This document shows, piece by piece, positions 8,801 through 9,831 of a DNA stretch of 9,831 bases. The DNA lies in NCBI GenBank assembly GCA_002332615.1, contig DDAL01000025.1, positions 1-9,831 of the forward strand. The letters run 5' to 3'. A program made the translations under genes and the position numbers. The first letter of the stretch is position 1. Each line of letters starts with the position of its first letter. Under the pieces are notes generated by a model. It saw only the letters and a program-made list of their open reading frames with translations, did not search any database and had not been told where the DNA came from. Origin of the DNA: Sphingobacteriaceae bacterium UBA2059 (GTDB taxonomy: Bacteria > Bacteroidota > Bacteroidia > Sphingobacteriales > Sphingobacteriaceae).

Positions 8801-8899
8801 AGTTATACAGGTCTTGACCCTGAAACGATAGATGCTGTTGATATGGGCACCTATCCTCAGGCAAAAGCCTTTTTGATTGGCTTAGATGTTAAGTTTTAA
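5822..8899 (+). CDS. susC: SusC/RagA family TonB-dependent outer-membrane transporter
   Basis: A 1025-residue outer-membrane beta-barrel that imports glycan fragments using TonB energy, with SusD as its lid. Visible parts: signal peptide (1-24, cleavage likely after SSIA); carboxypeptidase-regulatory-like beta-sandwich (about 26-100, ITGKVTDESNLPLPGVVV with DADGNFKI); Ton-box region EEVVVVGYTSQRK (106-118); plug domain (about 118-230) with VRIRG (167-171), PLYIVDG (180-186) and the SusC signature DAASAAMYGSRAAGGVVVIT (208-227); then the barrel, ending in a C-terminal phenylalanine typical of outer-membrane proteins. A calcium-loop-like DLDGNGRIDDYD (848-859) lies in the late barrel, as in many SusC proteins. 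There is no N-terminal STN domain, so anti-sigma signalling is not expected; control by the upstream HTCS fits better. The length is normal. Only 12 bases separate it from susD, so they form one transcript. The symbol denotes family, not starch specificity. Confidence 0.95.
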   Translation: MKRNRYLLIGLINIFILFSFSSIAQVRITGKVTDESNLPLPGVVVEQSSTANKVPTDADGNFKISLQPKGSQSLTFRFIGYNTLTVPYTGNAVINVKLKSSTAKLEEVVVVGYTSQRKASISGAVSTVNMGDVETRRVPSVSQVLQGQVAGVQITQSTGAPGDPIDVRIRGVGTIGDNSPLYIVDGNPVKDISFLNPSDIKTFTVLKDAASAAMYGSRAAGGVVVITTAQGVAGKSSLELNYYNGMQKVTNLPGMLNASQYLNKVEEAWNNAGYSDNPYTLEKERSNLANTDWLGELFETGHSQNLQLTSSGGSEKVQYLLSGGYYGQNGIVIFDNDKYQRLSFRANINSNATERIKVGTNFQISYSRQDWLSSKGDAPGIIRHALLRPPVIAVTKDPSSPGYKESDPYTDLPFYTKVANKGVWSELYEKTSNPIALAHFSNDKRDVYKTFGNVYAEYGFLKEKELKFRTSLGIDLNLYHNKAFRTNFGDDDNGGNDLDKGKGLGRQNRPNSLSEERGQDMNLTWSNTLNYIKYINKHSINALAGTEFIRNNSSGLSASRTRFDYTSSPFQYLDFGNTSADLWNGGSAAEHALFSLFGSATYVYNSRYMITANLRADASSRFGENNQWGYFPSVSAGWTISQEDFMKDVKWLSELKLRASTGKLGNQQIPNYAYLTLLRKDGDRYLLDRYGNPDLKWETITQHNIGLDAGLAQNRFYVSLDYFIKNTSGILLPINLPGFVGNVKPTYVNAAEVENKGFEVAASYRKNTGDFRYSISANMATLKNNVRKLHPNYPNITDTYTRTSVGHPLGSFYGYKMEGIYQNSSEIKQHLHGTNNPTEQPGDIKFNDLDGNGRIDDYDRTFTGNPIPKLNYGFNLSGGFKGFDLSVLLQGVSGVDKYNEGKKILDYDTRPFNYTTNILNSWSGEGSTNTIPRVSFTDNGSSKVSSIFVEDASYFRVKNVELGYSLNSFLKARKIGVQAIRLYVSAQNLYTHTSYTGLDPETIDAVDMGTYPQAKAFLIGLDVKF

Positions 8900-8911
8900 A
8901 ACCGAAGAAAA

Positions 8912-9831
8912 ATGCAAAAGAAATTAATATATACTGCAGTTGTGTTTTCTTGTTTGTCTCTTCTTGGATGCAAAAAAGAACTTTATAAAGATCCGATAGG
9001 TTTAATAACCCCCGGTCAGGTTACGGCTACCCCAACGGTAAATACCATAGCCTCCTCAGTTGACGGTTCTTATCAGATGCTATCGAACACCTTAAACCTC
9101 ATTGGCAGGTGGGCATGGGCTCAGGGAACAGTTGTCAGGCCCGACTTTGTGCTTCATGATCTGGCTTCCGGCGATATGCAGAAGAAGTGGGCGCTTGATG
9201 GAGATCAGCCATGGATGGATGAAGTAGCAGGCTTTAAGTTTACATCTAATAACGGTGCTTTTAATGGTATCTGGAGTTTTGATTATGAAGGAATATCAAG
9301 AGCCAATCAGGCCATTCAATATCTTACCGATCAAAACTTGCTATCCGGCTTAAACATGGCCGAAGCCCTTAGGAACAGGTATCTCGCTGAGGTGTTATTC
9401 TTGCGCTCATTTTATTATTTCGACCTGGTCAATAACTTCGGTGACGTCCCGTTGGTGTTAGAGCCACTTACAAGCTTTAGCGATGCATATGCGGCAGCAA
9501 ACCGGGTACCTGTTGATCAGATCCTTACGCAAATAAGTAAGGACCTGGCAGAGGCAAAGAAGCTTATGCCTCAGTCCAAATATTCAAACGAATCAGAAAA
9601 GTGGAGAGCTTCTCTCGGAGCTGTAATTGCCCTGCAGGCAAAAATGGCGCTTTACCAGAAAAAATGGGCTGAAACGGTTTCTCTAATTGATGAGTTGGAG
9701 CGCTTGGGCTATTACAAGCTTAATAGCAATTACTTCGACAGTTTTAGTGTATCAAAGGAATTTGCAGATTCAGAAGTCATATTTGCTCATGATCATCGAA
9801 TGGGAAAGCTTCCGAAAAGCGGGAACGGGCT
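8912..9831 (+). CDS. susD: SusD/RagB family surface glycan-binding lipoprotein (3' end outside window)
   Basis: The frame is open from ATG 8912 to the last base, giving 306 residues, and is cut by the window edge; the family is usually about 450-600 residues. A lipoprotein signal peptide ends in lipobox LLGC (17-20), with C20 as the lipidated residue, followed by charged KKE, which fits surface export in Bacteroidota. YLAEVLFLRSFYYFDLVNNF (157-176) followed by GDVPLV is the hallmark SusD TPR-region motif, and a purine-rich gaagaaa (8904-8910) sits directly before the start. The role is to bind the target glycan at the cell surface and close over the SusC barrel encoded just upstream. Aromatic residues such as W67, W69, W93 and W101 are present, but ligand contacts cannot be assigned from sequence alone. 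Confidence 0.95.
   Translation, partial: MQKKLIYTAVVFSCLSLLGCKKELYKDPIGLITPGQVTATPTVNTIASSVDGSYQMLSNTLNLIGRWAWAQGTVVRPDFVLHDLASGDMQKKWALDGDQPWMDEVAGFKFTSNNGAFNGIWSFDYEGISRANQAIQYLTDQNLLSGLNMAEALRNRYLAEVLFLRSFYYFDLVNNFGDVPLVLEPLTSFSDAYAAANRVPVDQILTQISKDLAEAKKLMPQSKYSNESEKWRASLGAVIALQAKMALYQKKWAETVSLIDELERLGYYKLNSNYFDSFSVSKEFADSEVIFAHDHRMGKLPKSGNG

Overview
The window looks like part of a Bacteroidota chromosome, most likely a Sphingobacteriaceae-type soil or plant-associated organism such as Pedobacter or a relative. The reasons are a hybrid two-component sensor (HTCS) next to a SusC/SusD pair, a TAnnTTTG-type -7 promoter element upstream of susC, and little Shine-Dalgarno sequence before the starts. 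The genus is inferred from general resemblance and was not tested by a search. All genes are on the + strand, and no tRNA, rRNA, CRISPR array or insertion sequence was seen.

Layout. Positions 1-48 form a near-perfect hairpin terminator that isolates the window from whatever lies upstream. An AT-rich leader (49-130) with nested direct and inverted repeats precedes a two-gene module at 131-1524. The first gene encodes a SatD-like protein, with a nucleotide-cyclase-like N-terminal fold and a C-terminal helix-turn-helix. The second, overlapping it by one base, encodes a DUF3307-type polytopic membrane protein with His/Asp residues placed in its membrane helices. After a 90-base gap comes a 1360-residue HTCS that starts at a GTG codon (1615-5697). 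A 124-base regulatory gap (5698-5821) with repeats and a -7 element leads into susC (5822-8899), and 12 bases later susD begins (8912) and runs off the end of the window.

How the genes work together. HTCS-susC-susD is the standard opening of a polysaccharide utilization locus. The periplasmic propeller of the HTCS would sense a glycan fragment. Its cytoplasmic kinase, receiver and AraC-type DNA-binding domains would then switch on the SusC transporter and SusD surface lipoprotein, together with enzymes expected downstream of the window. No glycoside hydrolase is visible, so the substrate cannot be named. The SatD-DUF3307 pair is a separate, poorly understood module. It is the best candidate here for undescribed biology, because it combines a degenerate-looking cyclase fold and a DNA-binding domain in one protein, translationally coupled to a possible membrane metalloenzyme.
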